From: Dyadobacter diqingensis
Lineage (GTDB): Bacteria > Bacteroidota > Bacteroidia > Cytophagales > Spirosomataceae
Length of the DNA stretch: 64,000 bases
Assembly (NCBI RefSeq): GCF_024220585.1
Contig: NZ_JAMXKF010000003.1
Span: forward strand, 62,001-126,000
Direction of reading: 5' to 3'
Made by a program: the position numbers and the translations under genes. Below, piece after piece: positions 52,810-61,283 of this stretch. Within the stretch, counting starts at the first letter, position 1; every line of letters starts with the position of its first letter. Below the pieces are notes generated by a model. That model saw nothing but the letters and a program-made list of their open reading frames with translations. It was not told the DNA's origin and ran no database searches.

Positions 52810-54939
52810 ATGAATAGTAACGGGAAATCGGACGTGTTTGTTAACAACAAAGCAACATGTGCGATTTTTCGTTACTTTTTTTTACCACTTTTAGGCATAT
52901 TTATTGGCTGTCAAAACCTGTTTGCTCAGGAACCGCCACATCAGGAAATTGACCTCAATCAGTTTATCCAGGATTTTATACCCATCGCTTCGGATGATAA
53001 CAGCAATTCGGGTTTGTATGAGCTGTTATTTCAATTATACACCAACCCGCTTGACCTGAATGTAGCTACGGCTGATGAATTGACTGCGACCTTAATACTT
53101 TCTGACACGCAGATAAAATCTTTTATCGACTACCGAAAGAAACTGGGCCCATTTCTTTCACTTTATGAATTGCAGGCAATACCGGATTTTGATTTGATTA
53201 CGATCAGAAGGTTATTGCCGTTTGTAATGGTACGCGCCATTATTTTGCCTCTAAAAGAATCTTTTCAAAACCCGGGCCAGCATTTTTTGCTGTTGCGATC
53301 CGGTCGGCTTTTGGAAGAACAGAAGGGATTTTCTTCTATTGATACAGCAAGTCGTTCAACTTCCCGTTACCAGGGAAAACCTTTTTATGGAAATCTTCGC
53401 TATCGGTATGCCCGCGCCGGTCAGTATAGTTTCGGGCTGACGATGGAAAATGATGCGGGCGAAAAATTAAGCTGGAAGCCAGGCCGACAGATTTTTGGAG
53501 CGGATTTCACCTCCTTTCATGCACAGATTATGAATAGAGGCAAGCTAAAAAATTTAATCATTGGCGATTATCAGATGCAGGCCGGACAGGGCCTGGTGAT
53601 GGCTGGTGGCTTTTCACTTGGAAAAGGATCGGAGGTGATCAGGACAACGTATAGAAGTACCACGGGATTGAGACCGTTTACATCGGTGCTCGAAGCTGGT
53701 TTTTTTCGGGGTGTCGCAGCGACTTATTCAGTACGAAAACAGCTGGATGTCAGTTTGTTTTATTCCTATACCCGGCGCGACGGAAATCCGGAAAGCACCG
53801 GAGAGGTAGAGGATGAATTAAGGGTTTCATCGTTGCAGATTTCGGGTTATCACCGGACGCAGACTGAACGCGAAAATTATGGCGCTGTTGGTGAGCAAAA
53901 TGTTGGTTTTCACGCATTGTACAAACTGTCATCCCAACGTGGACAGATCGGGATGACGATTTTAAGCACCGCTTACAGTGCCAGTTTACACAAGAAGGAC
54001 GACCTGTATAACAAGTTTGAATTTCAGGGAAATCAGAATACGGTGATCGGGTTTCACGGAGATTATCGCTGGCAGAATATCCATTTCTTTGGCGAAGGTG
54101 CCAGGTCAAAAAGTGGCGGTTTGGGCGGAATCGGTGGTCTGATCGCAGGTTTGGGAAAAACAATCGATTTTACCCTGTTGTTAAGACACTATGACCGGAA
54201 TTTTCATTCATTGTATGGAGGCGCCATAAGTGAAGCAACCCGACCGATCAATGAAACGGGTGTGTACTGGGGAGTGCGGTATGCGCCAAACCGGCGCTGG
54301 CAATTCAGCGGGTTTTACGACCGCTTTCATTTTCCCTGGTTGAAGTACCAGATTGATGCGCCGTCCGACGGTCATGATTATTTCCTGCATGCACTTTGGA
54401 AACCGAATAAAAAGCTGAACATGTATGCGATTTTTCATGAGAAACATAAAGCTCATAATGAGCCTGAGTCTCAATTTCCAATTCCACGGGTATTGGAAAC
54501 AATCCGTCGTACGGTTATGATGAATTTTGAGTATGAAGTACCACTTCGTTTTTCGGTGAGGACGCGTCTTCAGGGCGGAAGTTTTCGGTATGAAGGCAAA
54601 GCAAAATCTTCCGGGATTACCATTGTTCAGGATATTTCTTACCGATTTTCAAAGCTTGAACTCAGTACCCGTATTGCTTTTTTTAAAACGGATGATTACG
54701 ATAGCCGGCAGTATGTTTATGAAAAGGATATGCTTTACGCCTTTTCGCTTCCGGCGTATTATGACCAGGGCACAAGGCACTATGTAATGCTGCGTTATCC
54801 GCTTTCAAAAAAGATGAAGGTCTGGCTTCGGTGGTCGCAAACCCGTTATACGAAAATGGATACAATCAGTTCGGGGCTTAGTGAGATTCAGGGAAAAAAG
54901 CGTAGTGAATTAAAAGCGCAGGTCATCTATCAGTTTTGA
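52810..54939 (+). CDS. Exported helix-hairpin-helix protein with predicted outer-membrane barrel
   Basis: About 709 residues from the ATG at 52810 (a TTG at 52804 would add two). Numbering from that TTG, a hydrophobic export signal (about 22-41) ends NLFAQ. Residues 83-138 form a double helix-hairpin-helix domain of ComEA type (NPLDLNVATADELTA, then IDYRKKLGPFLSLYELQAIP). The remaining 560 residues have alternating strands with many Arg/Tyr/Phe and end in QVIYQF, as expected of an outer-membrane barrel. HhH domains bind DNA backbone, so a surface DNA-binding or uptake role is conceivable; no experimental role is known to me. It follows nadC closely. Confidence 0.75.
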   Translation: MNSNGKSDVFVNNKATCAIFRYFFLPLLGIFIGCQNLFAQEPPHQEIDLNQFIQDFIPIASDDNSNSGLYELLFQLYTNPLDLNVATADELTATLILSDTQIKSFIDYRKKLGPFLSLYELQAIPDFDLITIRRLLPFVMVRAIILPLKESFQNPGQHFLLLRSGRLLEEQKGFSSIDTASRSTSRYQGKPFYGNLRYRYARAGQYSFGLTMENDAGEKLSWKPGRQIFGADFTSFHAQIMNRGKLKNLIIGDYQMQAGQGLVMAGGFSLGKGSEVIRTTYRSTTGLRPFTSVLEAGFFRGVAATYSVRKQLDVSLFYSYTRRDGNPESTGEVEDELRVSSLQISGYHRTQTERENYGAVGEQNVGFHALYKLSSQRGQIGMTILSTAYSASLHKKDDLYNKFEFQGNQNTVIGFHGDYRWQNIHFFGEGARSKSGGLGGIGGLIAGLGKTIDFTLLLRHYDRNFHSLYGGAISEATRPINETGVYWGVRYAPNRRWQFSGFYDRFHFPWLKYQIDAPSDGHDYFLHALWKPNKKLNMYAIFHEKHKAHNEPESQFPIPRVLETIRRTVMMNFEYEVPLRFSVRTRLQGGSFRYEGKAKSSGITIVQDISYRFSKLELSTRIAFFKTDDYDSRQYVYEKDMLYAFSLPAYYDQGTRHYVMLRYPLSKKMKVWLRWSQTRYTKMDTISSGLSEIQGKKRSELKAQVIYQF

Positions 54940-54944
54940 ATCGT

Positions 54945-54952
54945 TACTTTTG
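54945..54952 (+). promoter_or_regulatory. -7 promoter element of recQ
   Basis: TACTTTTG, followed by CGG, matches TAnnTTTG and the element before the SNF2 gene. It lies 100 bases before the ATG; no clear -33 is present. Confidence 0.35.
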
Positions 54953-55052
54953 CGGATATTTTAGTTTTACAATAAATACATAGCGCATTTTGGATCAGGA
55001 TTAATTTTTCGTTCCAAAACTGCAATGCATACCGTTTCGAACGCACTTCATC

Positions 55053-57206
55053 ATGTCTATCAATAAAGAACAGGCTTTAAAACAGTACTTTGGTTACGAT
55101 TCTTTTCGGCCGCAACAAGCGGAAATTATCGATACCGTCATGGCGGGTCATGATTGTCTCGTACTTATGCCAACCGGCGGAGGAAAATCCGTTTGTTTTC
55201 AAATTCCGGCAATACTTCGGGAAGGGTTAACTGTGGTTATTTCACCGCTGATTGCACTCATGAAAGATCAGGTGGAGGCACTTAGGGTGAATGGGATCAA
55301 GGCTGCATTTTTGAACTCGACACTTTCTGCCGTTGAGCAGGACCAGGTGATGTGGCAAGCCAAGGTTGGCGAATTAAAACTACTATACATAGCACCTGAA
55401 CGACTTTTTTCAGGAAATACTTTCGAATATTTAAGGGAATGGAAAGTTTCGCTTTTTGCCATTGACGAGTCCCATTGTATTTCTTCGTGGGGTCATGATT
55501 TCCGACCGGAATACCGTCAGCTCAGTGCACTGAAAAAATATTTCCCTGATGTTCCGGTAATCGCTTTAACGGCTACGGCCGACCGCGTGACACGCCGGGA
55601 TATTCTGAAACAAATCGGTATAGAAGAAGCTGAAACCTTCGTTGCCAGTTTTGACCGCCCGAATTTGAGTCTGAATGTACTTCCGGGAAGGAAGAGGATT
55701 CAGCAGATACAAAATTTTTTGACCAAACATAATGGACAAGCCGGTATTATTTACTGTCTGAGCCGGAAAGGGACCGAAACCGTTGCAGCAAGTTTGCAGA
55801 AAGCCGGATTTCGCGTTGAATATTATCATGCCGGATTGGCGGCGGATAAAAGATCACGCGTACAGGACCTGTTTTTGAGAGATGATATCCAGATTATTGT
55901 AGCTACGATTGCCTTTGGAATGGGTATTGACAAATCGAATGTGCGCTGGGTTATTCATTATAATTTGCCATCGAATGTCGAGAGTTTTTACCAGGAAATT
56001 GGTAGGGCAGGGCGTGATGGCTCGCCTTCTGATACGGTGCTGTTTTACAGTTATATGGATATCATCACCCGGCAGGAAATGATCACCAATTCGGATCAGT
56101 CGGCGGAACAGAAGGAACTGCTGAATGCCAAACTCGACCGGATGAAACAGTATGCCGAGGCAGATATTTGTCGTAGAAGAATTTTGCTGAGTTATTTTAA
56201 CGAAGCCGTAGATCACGATTGCGGAAACTGTGATGTATGCCGGAATCCAAGGTCACGTTTTGATGCGACAGTCATAGCGCAGAAGGCGTTATCGGGTATC
56301 GCCCGGACAGACCAGAAAGTGGCGATGGGGATGCTTATCGATATTCTTCGTGGTAGCCGGAATAGAAATATTTTACAACATGGATACGACCGGCTTCCGA
56401 CTTTCGGCGTGGGGCATGATTTGCGGGGTGAGGAATGGGCAGAATATATCAGTCAGCTGCTGAACTCCGGTGTGATGGATATTGCTTATGATGAAGCGCA
56501 TTCATTTAAGCTGAATGCATTCAGCCGTCAGGTTTTGTATGAAAAAAGGAAGGTGGAGCTGGTAAGGTTTATACCGCTTGCTGAACGGAAGGCCAAAGAA
56601 GAGGCACAGCTTCCAAAGGAAAAACCCAAACAGGAAATTATCCGGGATGCATTGTTTGAGCGTTTGCGGACGCTTCGCAAGCAGATTGCTGATCGGATGG
56701 GCGTTCCGCCTTATGTGGTTTTTACAGATGCTACATTGTCGGAAATGGCGCAGAAAAGGCCGGTTTCGGAAGCCCAGATGAAGGCGATTTCAGGTATCGG
56801 TACGGAGCGTTACCGGAATTATGGCGATACTTTCATCAAGGAAATTGTAGCTTTTGCCAGAGAAAATACCAAACCGGGCACACGTATCGCGCAGGGCATG
56901 ACCTACATCGAAACCTGGGAGTTGTTCAAGGCTGGTTATTCTCTAAAAGTAATTGCCGAAAAACGCGACCTTAACCCGGTCACGATTATTTCGCATCTGG
57001 TTAAATTGAAGGAAGACGGACACGAGATTAATCTGAAAGCATTAATTGATCCGAACATTTATAAAATCATCGTAACCGCTGCTCAGGAGCTGAGTATCCG
57101 GCGAGATGAACCATTAAAGCCGCTTTTTGAGCAGCTGAATGAAAAATATGATTACGGACAGATAAAACTGGCTCTGGCGGTTTGGGAAGAGGAGCGGGAG
57201 AAGTAG
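55053..57206 (+). CDS. recQ: ATP-dependent DNA helicase RecQ
   Basis: A 717-residue 3'-5' helicase. Walker A TGGGKS is at 41-46; the box II is DESH rather than DEAH, within IDESHCISSWGHDFRPEY. The helicase C lobe ends in the IGRAGRDG motif. The RQC zinc-binding cysteines are in CRRRILLSYF and DCGNCDVC, an HRDC domain is near residue 530-600, and the C-terminal helix-turn-helix (about 625-680) is of the type seen in Bacteroidota and Firmicutes RecQ. It resolves recombination intermediates and acts in RecF-pathway repair. The fragments of a toxin-antitoxin-like pair follow the stop directly. Confidence 0.96.
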   Translation: MSINKEQALKQYFGYDSFRPQQAEIIDTVMAGHDCLVLMPTGGGKSVCFQIPAILREGLTVVISPLIALMKDQVEALRVNGIKAAFLNSTLSAVEQDQVMWQAKVGELKLLYIAPERLFSGNTFEYLREWKVSLFAIDESHCISSWGHDFRPEYRQLSALKKYFPDVPVIALTATADRVTRRDILKQIGIEEAETFVASFDRPNLSLNVLPGRKRIQQIQNFLTKHNGQAGIIYCLSRKGTETVAASLQKAGFRVEYYHAGLAADKRSRVQDLFLRDDIQIIVATIAFGMGIDKSNVRWVIHYNLPSNVESFYQEIGRAGRDGSPSDTVLFYSYMDIITRQEMITNSDQSAEQKELLNAKLDRMKQYAEADICRRRILLSYFNEAVDHDCGNCDVCRNPRSRFDATVIAQKALSGIARTDQKVAMGMLIDILRGSRNRNILQHGYDRLPTFGVGHDLRGEEWAEYISQLLNSGVMDIAYDEAHSFKLNAFSRQVLYEKRKVELVRFIPLAERKAKEEAQLPKEKPKQEIIRDALFERLRTLRKQIADRMGVPPYVVFTDATLSEMAQKRPVSEAQMKAISGIGTERYRNYGDTFIKEIVAFARENTKPGTRIAQGMTYIETWELFKAGYSLKVIAEKRDLNPVTIISHLVKLKEDGHEINLKALIDPNIYKIIVTAAQELSIRRDEPLKPLFEQLNEKYDYGQIKLALAVWEEEREK

Positions 57207-57218
57207 TACGAATGGAGG

Positions 57219-57653
57219 GTGCAAGCAACCGTAATTCCCTATCTCTCTGTATCTCGTGACGTTTTTTTGGACCTTTCGTCAGATGAACCTGTTTTAATGG
57301 TTAAATATATCGAAAGGGTTGTGGATGGGAATGGTAATTTTTTTATAAAACCGAAGGTAAAGTTTTCTGATGGTGAATTTTCTGATAATGAAATACGGCT
57401 GTTGGAAGATGTAACGAGGACATTTAAGGATTATTCAGCATCAGAATTAGTGCAGCTTACGCACCGCAAACATTCATTGTGGTATTTAACGGCCCTGGAA
57501 CACGGCGTATTGGAATATTTGGAACAAGGCACCATGAATTCCTCGGAAATACCAATTGACTTTGCCAGACTATTGGAAGATGTGCCTGCTAAAAAAGCAA
57601 TTTACAAGGATCAACGAGAATATCTTTTAAAAAATCAGGCTCTAAAAATGTAA
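57219..57653 (+). pseudogene. N-terminally truncated Panacea/SocA-like (DUF4065) antitoxin-type fragment
   Basis: A 144-codon frame, beginning with GTG just 12 bases after the recQ stop and in the same frame, lacks a proper start. Its content, SRDVFLDLSSDE, FSDNEIRLLEDVTRTF, SASELVQLTHRKHSLWY and the SSEIPIDFARLL helix, recalls the second half of DUF4065/Panacea domains, where such a segment normally follows a GPV motif. About 60-70 N-terminal residues of the usual domain appear to be missing. Panacea proteins neutralise diverse toxins. The family call is from pattern memory and is moderate; the truncation follows if it is right. Confidence 0.5.
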
Positions 57654-57656
57654 TGC

Positions 57657-58008
57657 GTGGATAGCGAAGGAGATATTTTGTATTTCGACCCGTTTTATTT
57701 TAAGAATGGGAATGCTTCAAAACCAAAATATTTTATTGTTTTAAAAGTCATGGAAGGAAAATCGTTGTTGGCGAGCTTACCTTCCAGCTTGGATTTTCGT
57801 CCCTCTGCAAGCCATCGTGAACACCGTTGCGTAGAAATTCCGGAAGCTTCCTTTAACTGTTATGTTTTTAAATGCGGGCAGATTATTACGGACAATAAGT
57901 GGGTCCTTTCCCCGAAATACCTATGTTTATGGGCAACAGATAGACGAATATGAGATTTCTGTTTTAAAAGATATTTATCCGGTCGAAGGCTTGGACTACA
58001 AAATTTAG
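57657..58008 (+). pseudogene. Frameshifted small toxin-like gene
   Basis: The first 82 codons (GTG start) read DSEGDILYFDPFYFKNGNAS, then KPKYFIVLKVMEG and CVEIPEASFNCYVF. This is a compact beta-rich protein of a kind I associate with the second gene of small two-gene modules in Bacteroidota. The frame then runs into a poor C-terminus. Dropping one G in the TGGG at 57900-57903 restores WSFPRNTYVYGQQIDEYEI and a sensible end (stop 58006-58008, about 116 residues). It therefore looks like a one-base insertion, or a sequencing error. Its function as a toxin is inferred from its partner. Confidence 0.5.
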
Positions 58009-58085
58009 GTATTCAGCCACTGTAAAACTAAAATTCAAAAGGTTATTGTCTTTGTAATTTTCGGTGTGATTTGCATTTACTCAGG

Positions 58086-58613
58086 CTACTTCAACCGCGA
58101 ATAAACCGGGCACCCTTCATTATGCGCACCAGGCAAATACCCGGTGCTCATTAAAAATTCATTGACAATTTCTCCCCCGACAAACTTGAAGTTTTTCTTA
58201 AACAATTTCAGCCATTCGGTAATGGTTAACGGATGATGTGCATCGAGCCAGGCTTTGAAAGAGCCGTATTCTTTTTTCAGCTCAACGATTTTTTGCGCGT
58301 TAACGATGGCGGCGTTAATCTTTAACCGGTTTCGTATGATGTCAGGATTGAGCAATAACCTTTCACGATCTGTTTCGTCATACTGAGCGATTTTCTCGAT
58401 GGAAAAATGACTGTAAGCGTTACGAAACCCCTGCTGTTTCCGGAGCATGAGCGTCCAGCTTAACCCGGCCTGGTTAATTTCAAGAATCAGCCTGCCAAAC
58501 AACTCATCATCGTCGTCTATCGTGAAACCGTACTGGTGGTCGTGATAATGTTTGTGCAGTAAATAATCCGGAAGTTCGGACGGGTTGTTGTTTACGTAGT
58601 CGCAGTAAGACAT
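58086..58613 (-). CDS. tag: DNA-3-methyladenine glycosylase I
   Basis: A 175-residue base-excision enzyme that removes 3-methyladenine from alkylated DNA. The zinc ligands of the Tag family are recognisable: C4, H24 in YHDHQYG, H164 and C168 in GAHNEGCPVY. The base-pocket motif LEINQAGLSWTLML with E45 is present. Length is slightly short of E. coli Tag (187). It ends about 80 bases from the broken module behind recQ, and the GyrI-like gene lies six bases upstream on the same strand, so they form an operon. Confidence 0.93.
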   Translation of the reverse strand: MSYCDYVNNNPSELPDYLLHKHYHDHQYGFTIDDDDELFGRLILEINQAGLSWTLMLRKQQGFRNAYSHFSIEKIAQYDETDRERLLLNPDIIRNRLKINAAIVNAQKIVELKKEYGSFKAWLDAHHPLTITEWLKLFKKNFKFVGGEIVNEFLMSTGYLPGAHNEGCPVYSRLK

Positions 58614-58619
58614 AAAAAA

Positions 58620-59084
58620 TTATTGCTCAGTGATCCCTATTTGAACTTCGGTGATATTGGCTTCCGGGTTTTCAAAATCCATATTCAGATAAATCTCGCG
58701 GTTTTGCCCACTCATTTTATGGCCTTCCGAAAGTATCGTCGGGATCAATGAGCCATAGGTTTCACCTAATTTATTCCAGTCGCCCAGATGCTGTTCTGTG
58801 GCACAGTTGAAGGTTTCCAGTTGTTTCAGTTTGAAATCGGCCGTATTCAGTGCTTGATCCTTAAAAGAGATCGGAAGTGCGATGGTTAAAGAAAAAACGG
58901 TCTCAGGATTTCCGTCCATGCCTTCATAAATCCAATAAACAGGGCCCGTTATTTCAAGCTCATTCTGCACGGCCACCTGATACATTTTATGGGCCACTAC
59001 GCGGATGTACTGGAATATTTCTTTTAAAGTTGTTTGTGTTTCAAAACACAAAACCTGCATCGGATGTACTTTTTTTATTTTCAT
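58620..59084 (-). CDS. GyrI-like small-molecule-binding (effector-binding) domain protein
   Basis: A 154-residue single-domain protein of the GyrI-like/AraC effector-binding fold (SHS2), with KIKKVHPMQVLCFET at the start, GPVYWIYEGMDGN in the middle and YLNMDFENPEANITEVQIGI at the end. The start at ATG 59084 is preferred over 59114, whose ten extra residues look unlike the family. Stand-alone forms bind hydrophobic or cationic ligands; no DNA-binding domain is fused. It lies six bases before tag, suggesting a link with the response to alkylating or toxic compounds, which is an inference from position. Confidence 0.65.
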   Translation of the reverse strand: MKIKKVHPMQVLCFETQTTLKEIFQYIRVVAHKMYQVAVQNELEITGPVYWIYEGMDGNPETVFSLTIALPISFKDQALNTADFKLKQLETFNCATEQHLGDWNKLGETYGSLIPTILSEGHKMSGQNREIYLNMDFENPEANITEVQIGITEQ

Positions 59085-59187
59085 GGGACTACATTGTGGT
59101 AAATGATTTCCCAAAATAAACGGCCCGCAGTGACAACCCTATGTCAGTGTGATATCAGAAATCCGGATTTATTTTCTGATATCAAAT

Positions 59188-59898
59188 TTACCGCTTTCTG
59201 ATGTGACGAACTTTCTTTTTCAGCCAGGGATAGCTGATATAGACAATTTTTGTAGCCGCGATGCCAATGGCCGCACCCATCAGTACATCTGAAAGCCAGT
59301 GTTTGTTTTGAAGCACACGCATGCCGCCTACCGCCGTGGCCGTGGTGTATCCGCCTACGCTGTACCAGACGCTTCTATGCCCGTATTCTTCGTGCAGGAT
59401 GGTCGCGTTGGCAAAGGCACTGCTGGCGTGTCCGGACGGGAATGAGCGGTTGTCTTCGCCATTTGGCCGCGGATATTTCGATAATAGTTTCAAACTCCCG
59501 GTTGCTCCCTGAGAGATGATATTTGAGAGAACTGCAAGAATCAGCTGATCTCCAAAAGAATGTTTTCCTTTAACACCCGAAGCTCCAAGACCCAAGCTGA
59601 CAGCTCCCGGTAAATAGCGCAAATAGTCATCCGCGTGCGTATGAATGTTAGGTTGCTGGCCTACCAGATTCGCTTGTAAACGTCTGCTGATGGAGCCTTG
59701 TACAACAAATGCCGCAAGTGCAAGGGTAACAGGCGGAACCACCTCGATCGGGCGGACCTGCCAGAGTTTTTCCTCTTTTTTCCCTACCAGGGAATCGTGA
59801 TAAACAGAATCAACTTCCTGCGCAGAAGCGTGAAATGAAAATAAAATCTGACAGATCAAGGTTACGGAAAAGATGTAACAAGTAAACTGTTTTTTCAT
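59188..59898 (-). CDS. Exported PAP2-superfamily phosphatase
   Basis: A 236-residue phosphatase with a signal peptide (about 1-26, ending ASAQ) and a hydrophobic mature part. It has KYPRPNG (motif 1), FPSGHASSAFANATI (motif 2) and GGMRVLQNKHWLSDVLMGAAIG (motif 3 with R, H and D). The layout fits a periplasm-facing lipid phosphatase or an acid phosphatase, and differs from the polytopic PAP2 at 2.7 kb. The substrate is unknown. It lies 62 bp downstream of kdsA on the same strand; LPS or lipid-carrier dephosphorylation is plausible. Confidence 0.82.
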   Translation of the reverse strand: MKKQFTCYIFSVTLICQILFSFHASAQEVDSVYHDSLVGKKEEKLWQVRPIEVVPPVTLALAAFVVQGSISRRLQANLVGQQPNIHTHADDYLRYLPGAVSLGLGASGVKGKHSFGDQLILAVLSNIISQGATGSLKLLSKYPRPNGEDNRSFPSGHASSAFANATILHEEYGHRSVWYSVGGYTTATAVGGMRVLQNKHWLSDVLMGAAIGIAATKIVYISYPWLKKKVRHIRKR

Positions 59899-59960
59899 AA
59901 AGAGGTTTGATAATCAGATTGCGGCATGACACCGCAATCTCAAATTTATAAAGGCTTCAA

Positions 59961-60773
59961 TTACAAAATTGATTCTCGCACACGCACGAGTTTTTCAAGC
60001 AATCCTTCAAGCTGATCCAGCGGAAGCATATTGGCTCCGTCTGATTTTGCTTCGGCGGGGTTAAAGTGCGTTTCGATAAACAATCCGTCGGCGCCCACGG
60101 CAATTGCCGCTTTGGCTATGGTTTCAATCAATTTGGGTTTTCCGCCCGTCACACCCGATTCCTGGTTTGGCTGCTGCAATGAGTGGGTACAGTCCATAAT
60201 AACCGGCACATCAAAAGCGCGCATCGCCGGGAGGTTGCGGTAATCAACAATCAGCTCTCCGTATCCAAAGCTGTTGCCGCGATCCGTGAGCAGAACCTGG
60301 CAATCAGGATTGGTCTCATTGATTTTTTCAACGGCAAATTTCATGGACGCACCCGACAGAAATTGTCCTTTCTTCACATTCACTGCTTTTCCAGTACGTG
60401 CTGCTGCGGCAATTAGTTCAGTTTGACGGCATAAAAATGCGGGGATCTGCAACACGTCCACATACTCGGCTGCGAAAGCGGCTTCATGCGATTCGTGGAT
60501 ATCGGTTACCGTCGGTATGCCAAAAGTATCACTTACCTCTTTTAAAATTTTCAGTGCTTTTTCGTCACCTATGCCGGTGAAAGAATCTACTTTGGTACGG
60601 TTTGCTTTGCGGTAAGAACCTTTGAAAATATAAGGAATTTTAAATTTGTCTGTCAGGGTCACAATGTGTTCTGCAATACGCAATGCCATGTCTCTTCCTT
60701 CAATAGCACAAGGGCCCGCCATGAGGAAAAACTGGGAAGAATCAGTGTTTTTTAATTTGGGAATTGACAGCAT
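59961..60773 (-). CDS. kdsA: 3-deoxy-8-phosphooctulonate (Kdo-8-P) synthase
   Basis: A 270-residue TIM-barrel enzyme that condenses arabinose 5-phosphate with PEP to Kdo 8-phosphate, the key sugar that links lipid A to the LPS core. The ATG at 60773 is used; a TTG five codons earlier is possible. Seen are MAGPCAIEG, KGSYRKANRTKVDSFTG, DVLQIPAFLCRQTELI and the LTDRGNSFGYGELIVDYRNL block that distinguishes it from DAHP synthases. Together with gmhA it shows that this cell makes a Kdo-containing LPS. Confidence 0.96.
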   Translation of the reverse strand: MLSIPKLKNTDSSQFFLMAGPCAIEGRDMALRIAEHIVTLTDKFKIPYIFKGSYRKANRTKVDSFTGIGDEKALKILKEVSDTFGIPTVTDIHESHEAAFAAEYVDVLQIPAFLCRQTELIAAAARTGKAVNVKKGQFLSGASMKFAVEKINETNPDCQVLLTDRGNSFGYGELIVDYRNLPAMRAFDVPVIMDCTHSLQQPNQESGVTGGKPKLIETIAKAAIAVGADGLFIETHFNPAEAKSDGANMLPLDQLEGLLEKLVRVRESIL

Positions 60774-60941
60774 AAGACTAATAATCAAAGTTTAATAAAG
60801 TTCTGTAAAGGTACTGTTATCTGCAATCTTCTCTATGTGATTCGTTGTATTCGTGGAACTTATATGGTTAAGCATTTGATATTCTGTCCCTTTTATTTCC
60901 TAGGCTTTCTGTATACTATTATGGCTGGTATTAAAAAAATG

Positions 60942-60968
60942 TTGACAAAGTGAAGTAGAATATCTTTC
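60942..60968 (+). promoter_or_regulatory. Candidate promoter of acpP-fabF-rnc
   Basis: TTGACA (60942-60947) and TATCTTTC (60961-60968) lie before acpP. The spacing of 16 bases from TTG is short for the Bacteroidota pattern, so support is moderate. Confidence 0.35.
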
Positions 60969-61002
60969 TTTGTTGCGATTTTAACCAAAAAGTGTTTACA
61001 AA

Positions 61003-61239
61003 ATGTCAGCAATTGCAGAAAGAGTTAAGCAAATTATCGTCGAAAAACTCGGCGTAGAAGAGTCGGAGGTAACGCCAGAAGCAAACTTCCAGAACGACTT
61101 GGGAGCGGACTCTCTAGATACCGTTGAGTTGATTATGGAATTTGAGAAAGAATTCAATCTTTCTATTCCTGATGATCAAGCCGAGAACATTGGTACAGTT
61201 GGTCAGGCTGTTGCATATCTGGAAGAAAACGTAAAATAG
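61003..61239 (+). CDS. acpP: Acyl carrier protein
   Basis: A 78-residue, strongly acidic four-helix protein that carries growing fatty-acyl chains on a 4'-phosphopantetheine arm. The arm attaches to S37 in [13 protein letters not shown], the standard DSL motif. Length and charge are normal. It starts the acpP-fabF-rnc cluster widely kept in Bacteroidota; fabF follows 44 bp later. Confidence 0.98.
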   Translation: MSAIAERVKQIIVEKLGVEESEVTPEANFQNDLGADSLDTVELIMEFEKEFNLSIPDDQAENIGTVGQAVAYLEENVK

Positions 61240-61283
61240 TTTTACGCTTTTCCAGTATCATCTTCTTTTTCTGTCCCTATTTT

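Noticed and set aside
57204-57218. Read-through of the recQ stop into the Panacea-like frame as one long protein
   Set aside because: The frames agree, but recQ ends at a normal place after its HTH domain, and no recoding signal is visible.
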